NCBI RefSeq assembly: GCF_001708505.1
Contig: NZ_CP015992.1
Span: 4,526,001 to 4,590,000 of the forward strand
Source: Pseudomonas sp. TCU-HL1
Lineage (GTDB): Bacteria > Pseudomonadota > Gammaproteobacteria > Pseudomonadales > Pseudomonadaceae
Length of the DNA: 64,000 nucleotides
Reading direction: 5' to 3'
A program made the position numbers and the translations under genes. Of the stretch, positions 18,400 through 26,119 are shown one piece after another; positions within the stretch are counted from its first letter, which is position 1, and each line of letters begins with the position of its first letter. The notes beneath the pieces are model-generated. The model saw only the letters and a list, made by a program, of their open reading frames with translations. It was not told the origin of the DNA and did no database searches.

Positions 18400-20096
18400 C
18401 AGGCAGCATCGGCGCCGAGCGCCGCCTCCAGCAAGCTGCGGCCGATCACTTTCAGCGCCAGAGTTTCTTCGGCGCCCTCGAAGATCGACAGCACCCGTGC
18501 ATCAACAAAGTAGCGGCTGACCGCTACCTCCTCCGCGTACCCCATACCACCGTGAATTTGCAGGGCCTCGCGGGTAACCAGTTCGGCGCTGCGGCAGGCG
18601 AACAGCTTGACCAAGCTGGCCTCCATGCTCGCCCCGCCCTGCGCCAGCCGGCGTCCTACCGAATAGGCGAGGTAGCGGCTAGCCGCGTAGCGCGCGGCCA
18701 TCTTCACCAGCTTGGCAGCGCTAAGGGGATAATTCGCCAGGGGCGCACCAAAGACCTTGCGCTCGCCGGCGTAGCGGATGGCTGCAAGCAGCGCCGCGCG
18801 CATAACGCCGCTGGCACGCCCGGCGGTCTGCATGCGTCCGCCAGTCATACCGGACATGGTGTAGTAGAAGCCCTTGCCGAGCCCCTGCTGTTCGCCGATG
18901 ACGTTGGCGTCCGGCACGAAGAAGTTCTCGAACGACAGGTCGAAGGAGTGCATGCCGCGGTATCCGATGGTCGGGATGGCTCGGCCGCTCAAACGGCCAC
19001 CGCCGGGCTGGTGATAGTCAAATTCATGGCCATCATAGGACGGCTTCTCCGCCAGCAGCAGACTCAGGCCACGATGCCCGAGGCTGCGGTCCGGATCGGT
19101 ACGAGTCACGACCATCAGTACCCCGGCCTTGCCCGCGAAGGTGCACCAGGTCTTCGCTCCATTGAGCAGCCAGCCTCCTTCGCAACGTGTGCCACGCAGG
19201 GTCAGGCCAGCAACGTCCGATCCGTAATCCGGCTCGGTGATGGCGATGGCGCACAGCGGATCGCCCTCCGCGAGGCGCGGCAGCCAATGCTGCTTCTGTT
19301 GCTCGGTGCCGCCGGCGAGCAGCGCGCGCGAAAGGATTTCCGGGCGAGTGATCAGGCTGCCGGCAGCCGCCAGCGAGGCTTCGGACAATGCCTCGGTGAC
19401 CACGATCATGGTAAGGGTTTCATCCTGGCCCTCCACCGCGCTGCCGCCGTATTGCTCGGGAATCGACAGGCCGAATACACCCATGTCGCGCATTGCACTT
19501 AGCAGTTGGTCAGGCACGATCAGGTCATGGCGATGGATCTGCTCGGCCAGGGGCGCCACGACATCAGCGGCGAAGCGGCGGAACTGGTCCTGGATGAGCG
19601 ACAGATCGCCGCTCATATCGACCCGTCCGATTTCCTCGGGGCGCTCAGCCAGCATGCCAGCGGTGTACTGCAGCGCTTCTCCTGACAGCAGCGTGCGACG
19701 CCAGGCGCGCAGTCGCGGATCTGCGGCAAGCGCCTGTAACGCCGTATCGTCCATGTCCAGCTCGGCCAGTACACCCTCCAAGCGGTTGCGCACTTGGGAA
19801 ACCGCTTCCAAGGCAAATACCCTGACCAGATGCTGGTCGACCTCGCTAGCCCCTCCTTCCAGTGCCTCCAATGAACGCTGAGCTGCCAGCAGTTCAGCGC
19901 TGGCCCAGGCCAGCTCGAAAGTGGCTACCTGCTGCGCGTCGAGCAGATCGGCGTCCAGACCTGCGCCCTTTGCGCAGCCTCGTGCTAGCGCGGTAGTGGC
20001 CTGATCCAACACGCAGCGCAACTGCACCAGCAGATTCAGCATGTCCGACACATTGGGCAACGCGGAAATCTTCAACATAGGTCGAACTCCAAACAT
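18399..20096 (-). CDS. Acyl-CoA dehydrogenase with N-terminal extension, methylsuccinyl-CoA-dehydrogenase-like
   Basis: At 565 residues this is about 170 longer than a usual acyl-CoA dehydrogenase. The first 150 residues form a helical extension, then the canonical fold begins. Motifs are AIAITEPDYGSDVAGL near 300, LNGAKTWCTFAGKAG, IGYRGMHSFDLSFENF near 400, and QIHGGMGYAEEVAVSRYFVDAR with EGAEETLALKVIGR at the C-terminus. Length and N-terminal extension match (2S)-methylsuccinyl-CoA dehydrogenase (Mcd) of the ethylmalonyl-CoA pathway. The next two genes encode a hydratase-like and a CitE-like enzyme, which are the following two steps in that pathway. The assignment by architecture and context is good. 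The exact substrate may be another alkylsuccinyl-CoA. Confidence 0.75.
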   Translation of the reverse strand: MFGVRPMLKISALPNVSDMLNLLVQLRCVLDQATTALARGCAKGAGLDADLLDAQQVATFELAWASAELLAAQRSLEALEGGASEVDQHLVRVFALEAVSQVRNRLEGVLAELDMDDTALQALAADPRLRAWRRTLLSGEALQYTAGMLAERPEEIGRVDMSGDLSLIQDQFRRFAADVVAPLAEQIHRHDLIVPDQLLSAMRDMGVFGLSIPEQYGGSAVEGQDETLTMIVVTEALSEASLAAAGSLITRPEILSRALLAGGTEQQKQHWLPRLAEGDPLCAIAITEPDYGSDVAGLTLRGTRCEGGWLLNGAKTWCTFAGKAGVLMVVTRTDPDRSLGHRGLSLLLAEKPSYDGHEFDYHQPGGGRLSGRAIPTIGYRGMHSFDLSFENFFVPDANVIGEQQGLGKGFYYTMSGMTGGRMQTAGRASGVMRAALLAAIRYAGERKVFGAPLANYPLSAAKLVKMAARYAASRYLAYSVGRRLAQGGASMEASLVKLFACRSAELVTREALQIHGGMGYAEEVAVSRYFVDARVLSIFEGAEETLALKVIGRSLLEAALGADAA

Positions 20097-20998
20097 CAGT
20101 GGTCAACCGCCGGCATGCGGCGCTTGTAAATGGCACGGTGGCGGGCAAGTACCTCCTGCGCCCTCGCGATAACCGGGGCATCGATCATCCGGCCACGGTA
20201 GGCGAAAGCTCCGCGGCCTTCGGCGAGAGCAAGATCGAGTTCGGCCAGCACCCCCTCGGCAAACTCAACTTCCGCGCTGCTGGGAGTCAGCACCTCATTG
20301 AGCACTGCGACCTGGGCAGGGTGGATACAGAAGGCACCTACCATGCCCAGCTGGCGCGCCTTTACGACGGTCTCGCGGAAGCCCTGCAGGTCGCTGAAAT
20401 CGCTGATGGAGCCTGGGAAACCGAACGGCAAAATGCCGGCGCGGCGGCAGGCGAAGGCCACCTGCTGATTAGGCCCATAGAGTGTTTCCGGCACCGGCTC
20501 GATACCTGCGGACACGCAGAAGTCCTCGGGCCCCAGACTCATCCCCAACAGGCGAGGCGATGACGTAGCGATCTCGTCGAGCATTGGCAGTGCCGCCACG
20601 TCTTCGATCTGCGCGATGAGGCCGATCTGCCCATCCGGAACGCCAAACTCTGGCTCCATACGTTCGAGCAGCGCGGCTATCACACGCACCGCCTCAGCGG
20701 AGGCCACCTTGGGCACGACCACAGCCCGCAACGCAGGGCTGACAATCGCCTGCAGATCGTCCAGGCCACCGGTCTCCAGCGTATTTATGCGCACCAGCAC
20801 GTCCATTCCACGGTCATCGATGGCACGTGAGGCTACCTGGGCAACGGCGCGAGCCTCGGACTTGTGCGCGAGTGGCACGCTGTCCTCCAAATCGAGGATG
20901 CAGGCATCCGCGCCACGCTCGTGTACTTTGGAGACGAACTTTCCGACATGAGCGGGCACGAATATCAACGAGCGCCAGACTGGCGCAGTTCGGCTCAT
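20096..20998 (-). CDS. CitE-type HpcH/HpaI-family acyl-CoA lyase
   Basis: The protein is 300 residues from the ATG at 20998, chosen because it overlaps the upstream stop as ATGA. The frame is open to 21061 without a good start signal. SLIFVPAHVGKFVSKV, then GADACILDLEDSVP near residue 38, GLIAQIEDVAAL near 130 and LGMSLGPEDFCVSAG near 155 are CitE-family metal- and CoA-site motifs. Relatives cleave citramalyl-CoA, malyl-CoA or beta-methylmalyl-CoA by retro-aldol reaction. With the neighbouring hydratase and dehydrogenase it should split a hydroxylated methylsuccinyl-type CoA ester into a 2-oxoacid and a short acyl-CoA. Confidence 0.85.
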   Translation of the reverse strand: MSRTAPVWRSLIFVPAHVGKFVSKVHERGADACILDLEDSVPLAHKSEARAVAQVASRAIDDRGMDVLVRINTLETGGLDDLQAIVSPALRAVVVPKVASAEAVRVIAALLERMEPEFGVPDGQIGLIAQIEDVAALPMLDEIATSSPRLLGMSLGPEDFCVSAGIEPVPETLYGPNQQVAFACRRAGILPFGFPGSISDFSDLQGFRETVVKARQLGMVGAFCIHPAQVAVLNEVLTPSSAEVEFAEGVLAELDLALAEGRGAFAYRGRMIDAPVIARAQEVLARHRAIYKRRMPAVDH

Positions 20999-21852
20999 GG
21001 CGTTACTCCTAGCGTGGCAGTTGCGGTCATGGTCACGAAGCCGTCCTGGTTCACAGTCCAAAGCTCCACCGCGTCACCATTGCGACGTCCGCACAACTGC
21101 AACCGATCGAAGTCAAACACCGGCCGGACTGCCCGAAAACGGAAATTGATCATGCGCTCCTGAGGGAACTGCCTGGCCACCTGCTCGGCCAACAGTGTTG
21201 CCAGCAGAGGGCCGTGTACCACCAGCCCTGGATAATGCTCCTGCTGCATGGCGTAGTTTCGGTCGTAGTGAATGCGGTGACCGTTGTATGTCAGCGCGCT
21301 GTAGCGGAATAGCAGCACGGGGTCAGCTTCGAACGGAACCCGAAACTCCGCTTCGGCACGTGGTGTTTCCCCGGTGGGCAGCGGCGATGGGCCTGCCGGC
21401 ATCTCTCGGTAGACCAAATGCTGCTTTTCGAATAGACAGAGCTCGCCTCTTTGCTCAGTGCGATGCTCAACGGTGACGAATACCAGCGCGCCAGTGGAAC
21501 CCTGCTTAAGCTCGACATCACTCACCACCGAACGTTGTTCAGCGGGCTCGCCAAGGCATATCGAATGCTCATAGGAGAACTCACCAGATGCCCACATGCG
21601 TCGCGGCAGAGGCACCGGAGGCAAAAAACTGCCCGTCCGGGGATGCCCATCAGAACCAGTGTCACGCTGGTGAACCGGCTCGTTGAAGTACAGCCACTGC
21701 CAAGTGGGCGGAAGGGCACCAGCTAGACCCGGCGGATACTCGCGATTGAAGGCTGCCGCCAATGCGTCGGCCGGAAACGGCGCAAGTACGTCGCGGCGGA
21801 CGCGTTCGCGGCCAACCCATTTGCGTAAGTATTCAATATCGATACTGGTCAT
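20995..21852 (-). CDS. FAS1-like/MaoC hydratase, itaconyl-/mesaconyl-CoA hydratase-like
   Basis: This 285-residue protein has two hot-dog halves. The N-terminal FAS1-like dehydratase half starts with IEYLRKWVGRERVRRD, and the C-terminal MaoC-like half contains RYSALTYNGHRIHYDRNYA near residue 205 and PGLVVHGPLLATLL near 230, the catalytic Asp/His region. This fusion and length match mesaconyl-C4-CoA and itaconyl-CoA hydratases. It would hydrate the enoyl-CoA made by the Mcd-like enzyme before cleavage by the CitE-like lyase. It is coupled by 4-bp overlaps to both neighbours. The specificity is inferred from context. Confidence 0.82.
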   Translation of the reverse strand: MTSIDIEYLRKWVGRERVRRDVLAPFPADALAAAFNREYPPGLAGALPPTWQWLYFNEPVHQRDTGSDGHPRTGSFLPPVPLPRRMWASGEFSYEHSICLGEPAEQRSVVSDVELKQGSTGALVFVTVEHRTEQRGELCLFEKQHLVYREMPAGPSPLPTGETPRAEAEFRVPFEADPVLLFRYSALTYNGHRIHYDRNYAMQQEHYPGLVVHGPLLATLLAEQVARQFPQERMINFRFRAVRPVFDFDRLQLCGRRNGDAVELWTVNQDGFVTMTATATLGVTP

Positions 21853-23369
21853 GTGCGGTCCGCCTCTGCCGTCACTAGCGGTAAGCCCAACGAAGCGCGG
21901 CGTGCGAGCCAGGGGCTGGGGCGATAACGAGGGTCGCCGGTCAGCTCATGCATGCGCGTGAGGATCTCCATCACCTTCCTGGAACCGATGGCGTCGCCCA
22001 GGCTCAACGGCCCCAGCGGATAGCCGAGACCAAGGCGTACCGCATCCTCGATATCGGTAACGCTGGCGATACCACGCTGGGCGATATCCGCAGCGATATT
22101 GACGATTGTGGCCAACACCCGCTGCACGACAAAACCACAGCTATCGCCGATCACGGTGACGGATGCACCCCCCTTCGCCAGCAATGCGTGAGCAGCATCG
22201 CGCACCTCTGGGCGAGTCATACTGGACAGCATCAGGGTCCGGTGATTGTCCAGTCTGGGCAATGGGTCTACGGCCACGGCCTTGGTCGCATCCAAACGGT
22301 GTTCGGCACAATAGCGACTGACATCCATTCCCCAGAACTGCAGGATCAGCAGATCGGCGTTCTGCGAGAACTCGACGAGTTCCAAACCAGCTTCGAATAC
22401 CAGTCCGCAGAGCCTCGCATGTTCGTCAGCATCCGGATCCACCCAGACCCGTAGCCTGTCAGGCAGCTCGGGTACCGTCGGGCAAGCTGGCACCTGTTTC
22501 TCATTGTTGACATAGACATACCAGCCACGGCCGCTCTTACGGCCGAAGAGACCTGCGGCGATGCGAGGCGCGACCAGGGTGGAGGGCCGGAAGCGCGGCT
22601 CTTGATGGAACTGCTGATAGATCGACTCCATAACCTTGCCCGAGACGTCCAACCCGGTGAGGTCGAGCAGCTCGAACGGCCCCATGCGGAAACCGGCCGC
22701 CTCGCGCATCAGGCGATCGACATCTGCCACGCCAGCAACACGCTCTTCCAGAATCCGGAGACCTTCGGTATACAGGCCCCTCCCAGCGTGATTGACCAGG
22801 AAGCCGGGCTGGTCTTCAGCCACCACCGCGCGATGGCCGGCGGCGCTCACCAATACCTCGAGAGCAGAGACAGTCGCGGCGGAAGTGCGCACAGCGGCAA
22901 TGACTTCGGCGACCTTCATCAACGGCACCGGATTGAAGAAGTGCAGCCCGGCGACCCGCTCGGGCCGACGGCAGGCAGCGGCAATGTCCGCGACCATCAG
23001 CGACGAAGTATTGCTGGCTAGAATCGCCGACTCACCCAGGACTTCCTCCAGAGCTTGAAACAACTGGCGCTTGACCGTCAGGTCTTCGACCACCGCCTCG
23101 ATGGCCAGGTCGCATCCCGCCAGCTCCTCAATGCGCTCGCAGGCCGACACCCGCCCGATGATGGATGCACCCTCCTCCGCGCTGTATCGACCCTTGGCTA
23201 CCGCTCGCTCGATCATCTCCGCGACGAACGCCACGGCCTTGCCCGCTGAGCCTTCGACGGCGTCGAAACATCGCACAGCATGGCCCGTCTGAGCGAACAG
23301 CTGGACGATGCCCCGCCCCATGGTGCCGGCACCAATCACAGCGATGCTCTGAATGCCGCTCATGCTCAT
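21849..23369 (-). CDS. 3-hydroxyacyl-CoA dehydrogenase, two-C-domain (PaaH-like)
   Basis: This 506-residue protein has the NAD motif VIGAGTMGRGIVQLFAQ near residue 10, the HFFNPVPLMKVAEVI signature near 140 containing the catalytic His, and NHAGRGLYTEGLRI near 195. A second C-terminal domain follows (VIGDSCGFVVQRVLATIVN near 410). Length and duplication resemble PaaH/FadB2-type enzymes. It should oxidise a 3-hydroxyacyl-CoA with NAD after one of the crotonases encoded upstream. It overlaps both neighbours by 4 bp. Confidence 0.92.
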   Translation of the reverse strand: MSMSGIQSIAVIGAGTMGRGIVQLFAQTGHAVRCFDAVEGSAGKAVAFVAEMIERAVAKGRYSAEEGASIIGRVSACERIEELAGCDLAIEAVVEDLTVKRQLFQALEEVLGESAILASNTSSLMVADIAAACRRPERVAGLHFFNPVPLMKVAEVIAAVRTSAATVSALEVLVSAAGHRAVVAEDQPGFLVNHAGRGLYTEGLRILEERVAGVADVDRLMREAAGFRMGPFELLDLTGLDVSGKVMESIYQQFHQEPRFRPSTLVAPRIAAGLFGRKSGRGWYVYVNNEKQVPACPTVPELPDRLRVWVDPDADEHARLCGLVFEAGLELVEFSQNADLLILQFWGMDVSRYCAEHRLDATKAVAVDPLPRLDNHRTLMLSSMTRPEVRDAAHALLAKGGASVTVIGDSCGFVVQRVLATIVNIAADIAQRGIASVTDIEDAVRLGLGYPLGPLSLGDAIGSRKVMEILTRMHELTGDPRYRPSPWLARRASLGLPLVTAEADRT

Positions 23370-24136
23370 TTCCCCTTGTAGTTCGGTGCGCGCTTGTCGA
23401 GAAAGGCACGCATGCCTTCGGTTTTGTCCTGGGTGTCGAACAGCAGCAGGAATTCACGGTTCTCCAGCGCCAGCGCCACCTCCAGCGGCTGGTCAGCACC
23501 AAGCGCGAGGGTTCGCTTGATGGCACGCAAGGCCTTTGGCGGCATGCCAGCTATCACCTGAGCCAGGGCATAGGCACGTTCCAAGGCTGGACCCTCTTCG
23601 ACCAGTTCGCTGACAAGGCCAAGCTGCGCGGCACGCTCGGCGCCAAGCGTCTCGCCAGTCATCAGCAGCAGGCTAGCCACCGGTTTGCCCACAGCCCGGA
23701 GCAAGCGCTGGGTGCCACCGGCACCAGGCATGATGCCGACACGGATTTCGGGTTGACCAAAGCGAGCCGTGCGGTCCGCGACGATCAGGTCGCACATCAT
23801 CGCCAGCTCGCAACCGGCCCCCAGGGCAACGCCGCTAACCGCGGCAACAACCGGTTTCTGGCAACGAACCAAGGGGGCCCAATACTGGCCCAGGTCCAGT
23901 TCGGCGACGTCCTGGGCTCCCTTGTCCACCAGCAGGTTGAGGTCAGCCCCGGCAGCGAACACCTTGTCTCCACCGCTGATGATGATCACGGCCACCGTTT
24001 CATCGCGCTGCAACTCATCCAGCGCACTGGCAATCGCGGCGCGCATCGTCAGATCCAACGCATTGCGTTTCTCTTCACGTCCAAGGCGCAGGATCGCCAC
24101 AGCGCCCTCGCGCTGCACACTCACCGGGTCACTCAT
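23366..24136 (-). CDS. Enoyl-CoA hydratase/isomerase (crotonase) A
   Basis: The protein is 256 residues from the ATG at 24136, which overlaps the previous gene by 8 bp; the open frame continues 12 codons upstream. Crotonase signatures are VFAAGADLNLLVDKG near residue 60 and VSGVALGAGCELAMMCDLIVA near 100. GIMPGAGGTQRLLRAVGK near 130 contains the position where classical hydratases carry a catalytic Glu, and the local sequence is the classical type. It should hydrate an enoyl-CoA for the following dehydrogenase. One of three crotonases in this operon. Confidence 0.9.
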   Translation of the reverse strand: MSDPVSVQREGAVAILRLGREEKRNALDLTMRAAIASALDELQRDETVAVIIISGGDKVFAAGADLNLLVDKGAQDVAELDLGQYWAPLVRCQKPVVAAVSGVALGAGCELAMMCDLIVADRTARFGQPEIRVGIMPGAGGTQRLLRAVGKPVASLLLMTGETLGAERAAQLGLVSELVEEGPALERAYALAQVIAGMPPKALRAIKRTLALGADQPLEVALALENREFLLLFDTQDKTEGMRAFLDKRAPNYKGK

Positions 24137-24914
24137 CGCGACTCTCCCCCCGAAGGTGGAAGCGCGGCTCACGCTTCTCGTTGAACGCAGCGAAGCCTTC
24201 CTGGAAGTCTGAGCCGAGCAGCAGCACGGCCTGATCGTCCTCCTCGCGCTGCAACTCCTCCGCGAAACTCTGCGCAGGGTTGGCCAGGCGCCACTTCATG
24301 CGGCCGAACGCCTCCCTAGGCAGCTCGGCCAATCGCTGGGCCATCCGCAGCGAAGCCTCCATCACGTCGTCGTCGACCAACTCATCGGCAAGGCCAAGAC
24401 GCACCGCCTCTTCTCCACCGATCGCGTCACCGCGCATCAGCAGGCGCCGGGCACGGGCCTGTCCGACCCGAGCCGGCAGCGTGCGCAGCAGGCCCCAGTC
24501 CGGTGCCAGGCCAAGCCGCAGAAATGGAAAGAGAAACTTGCTGTTCGGACCGGCGACGATGAGGTCGGCGAGCAGCGCCATCCCGGCGCCGGCCCCCGCG
24601 CAATAGCCCTGCGCTGCCGCCACAACGGGCACGGGCAAGTTCTGGAGACGACTGCACAACTCATGGATGTGGCGCATCCGCGCCCGGGCCCCGAGTTCGT
24701 CGAGCCCGGACATGCTGGCAATGTCGCCACCGGCGGAGAACATGCCGTCGACGCCGCCGAGCACCAATGCCCGACAGTCCAAGTCGGCCACAGCGCTGTC
24801 CAGCGCCTCGATCAACGCCTGGCGAACATCGTGGTCGATTGCATTGCGCTTGTCCGGGCGATCGATCAGCAAACGCCACACGCCTGGTGCGGGATGGTCG
24901 ATACGCAGGCTCAT
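24129..24914 (-). CDS. Enoyl-CoA hydratase/isomerase (crotonase) B
   Basis: The protein is 261 residues from the ATG at 24914 (TGATG overlap with the thiolase). The longer open frame to 25097 lies wholly inside the thiolase gene and is rejected. GMFSAGGDIASMSG near residue 60 and AAQGYCAGAGAGMALLADL near 105 are crotonase oxyanion-hole motifs. The loop LGLAPDWGLLRTLPARVG replaces the usual GAGG...Q/T region with DWG, so the catalytic acids differ from a classical hydratase. It may be an isomerase or a C-C hydrolase-type member. That difference is seen in sequence; the activity is unknown. Confidence 0.85.
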   Translation of the reverse strand: MSLRIDHPAPGVWRLLIDRPDKRNAIDHDVRQALIEALDSAVADLDCRALVLGGVDGMFSAGGDIASMSGLDELGARARMRHIHELCSRLQNLPVPVVAAAQGYCAGAGAGMALLADLIVAGPNSKFLFPFLRLGLAPDWGLLRTLPARVGQARARRLLMRGDAIGGEEAVRLGLADELVDDDVMEASLRMAQRLAELPREAFGRMKWRLANPAQSFAEELQREEDDQAVLLLGSDFQEGFAAFNEKREPRFHLRGESRDE

Positions 24915-26116
24915 CAGCGTCCTTCCCTGCCAACGATGGAAATCGAGCAGACGTTCTGCGACGGCTGCCCGCCCAGGTTGTGGATCAGTCCGGTATGCGG
25001 GTCCGCCAGTTGGCGCGCGCCGGCCCGTCCCTGCAACTGCAGGTAGATCTCGTAGAGCATACGGATACCACTGGCACCGACGGGATGACCGAAGCACTTG
25101 AGGCCGCCATCGATCTGGCAGGGCACCTTTCCTTCGGCGTCGAACACACCGTCGAGCACGTCGCGCACGGCCATGCCCTCGTCAGAGAGGAACAGGTCCT
25201 CCATGGTCACCAGCTCGGTGATGGAGAAGCAGTCGTGTACTTCAGTCAGGCTGATCTGCTCGCGCGGACGGCTGATACCGGCCTCGGCGTAGGCCTTTTT
25301 GGCGGCGATGCGCGCGGTATGCACGTAGCTGCCATCCCAGCCGTTGCCCTGTATCTCCCAGCCATTGGAAACCGCTACCTGCAACGCCTTGAAGGTCACC
25401 AGGTCGGTCTTGCCCAAGGCGCGTGCAATGTCCGGACGGGTCACGATCACTGCCGCTGCGCCGTCGGACACGCCGCAGCAGTCGAACAGCCCGAGCGGTT
25501 CGGCGATGATCGGCGCCCTCAGGCACTGCTCTTCGGTGATCGGTTTACGCAGGTGCGCCTTGGGATTCTTCGCGCCGTTGGCATGGCTCTTCACCGATAC
25601 ATGGGCGATCGCGCGCTTGAGCAAGTCGGCTTCGACGCCATGGCGCGCGCGGTAGGCAGTCGCCAACTGGGCGAAGTTGGCCGGCGCCACCGCTGCTGGG
25701 TACCACTGCGGGATGTAGGTCCCCACGGTGGCGACCGGCAGGCCGCCGTAGCCAGTGTCCTTGAGCTTCTCCACACCCAGCGCCAGAGCGATGTCACAGG
25801 CGCCGGCAGCCACGGCGTAGACGGCCGCGCGGATCGCCTCGGAACCGCCTGCGCAGAAGTTTTCGACCCGGGTGACGCCAATATTGGGCAGGCGCAGGGC
25901 GATGCCCAATGGCGTGCCGCCGCGGCCAGTACCGACATCCTCCATGTGGGTCGAGAACCAGGCCGCGTCGAGCTGTTCCGGGGCAATGCCGGCGTCGGCC
26001 ATGGCCTCGTTGTAGGCCTCCACCATCAGGTCCTCGGGGCTGGCGTCCCAGCGTTCGCCGAACCGGCAGCAGCCCATGCCGAGAATCGCTACCTTGTCTT
26101 TGATACCTACGGGCAT
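24914..26116 (-). CDS. SCP2-type thiolase / acetyl-CoA acetyltransferase-like
   Basis: This 400-residue protein belongs to the thiolase superfamily, nonclassical SCP2 type. The nucleophilic Cys is in VENFCAGGSEAIRAA near residue 90, EVHDCFSITEL is near 295, and GGLKCFGHPVGASGIRMLYEI is near 335. Many SCP2-type thiolases work with an OB-fold (DUF35) partner, as in the archaeal thiolase-HMG-CoA-synthase-DUF35 complex and in steroid side-chain aldolases. The gene immediately upstream encodes an HMG-CoA-synthase-like domain fused to a DUF35-like OB domain, only 3 bp away. A physical complex of the two is likely by analogy. Confidence 0.87.
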   Translation of the reverse strand: MPVGIKDKVAILGMGCCRFGERWDASPEDLMVEAYNEAMADAGIAPEQLDAAWFSTHMEDVGTGRGGTPLGIALRLPNIGVTRVENFCAGGSEAIRAAVYAVAAGACDIALALGVEKLKDTGYGGLPVATVGTYIPQWYPAAVAPANFAQLATAYRARHGVEADLLKRAIAHVSVKSHANGAKNPKAHLRKPITEEQCLRAPIIAEPLGLFDCCGVSDGAAAVIVTRPDIARALGKTDLVTFKALQVAVSNGWEIQGNGWDGSYVHTARIAAKKAYAEAGISRPREQISLTEVHDCFSITELVTMEDLFLSDEGMAVRDVLDGVFDAEGKVPCQIDGGLKCFGHPVGASGIRMLYEIYLQLQGRAGARQLADPHTGLIHNLGGQPSQNVCSISIVGREGR

Positions 26117-26119
26117 GAC

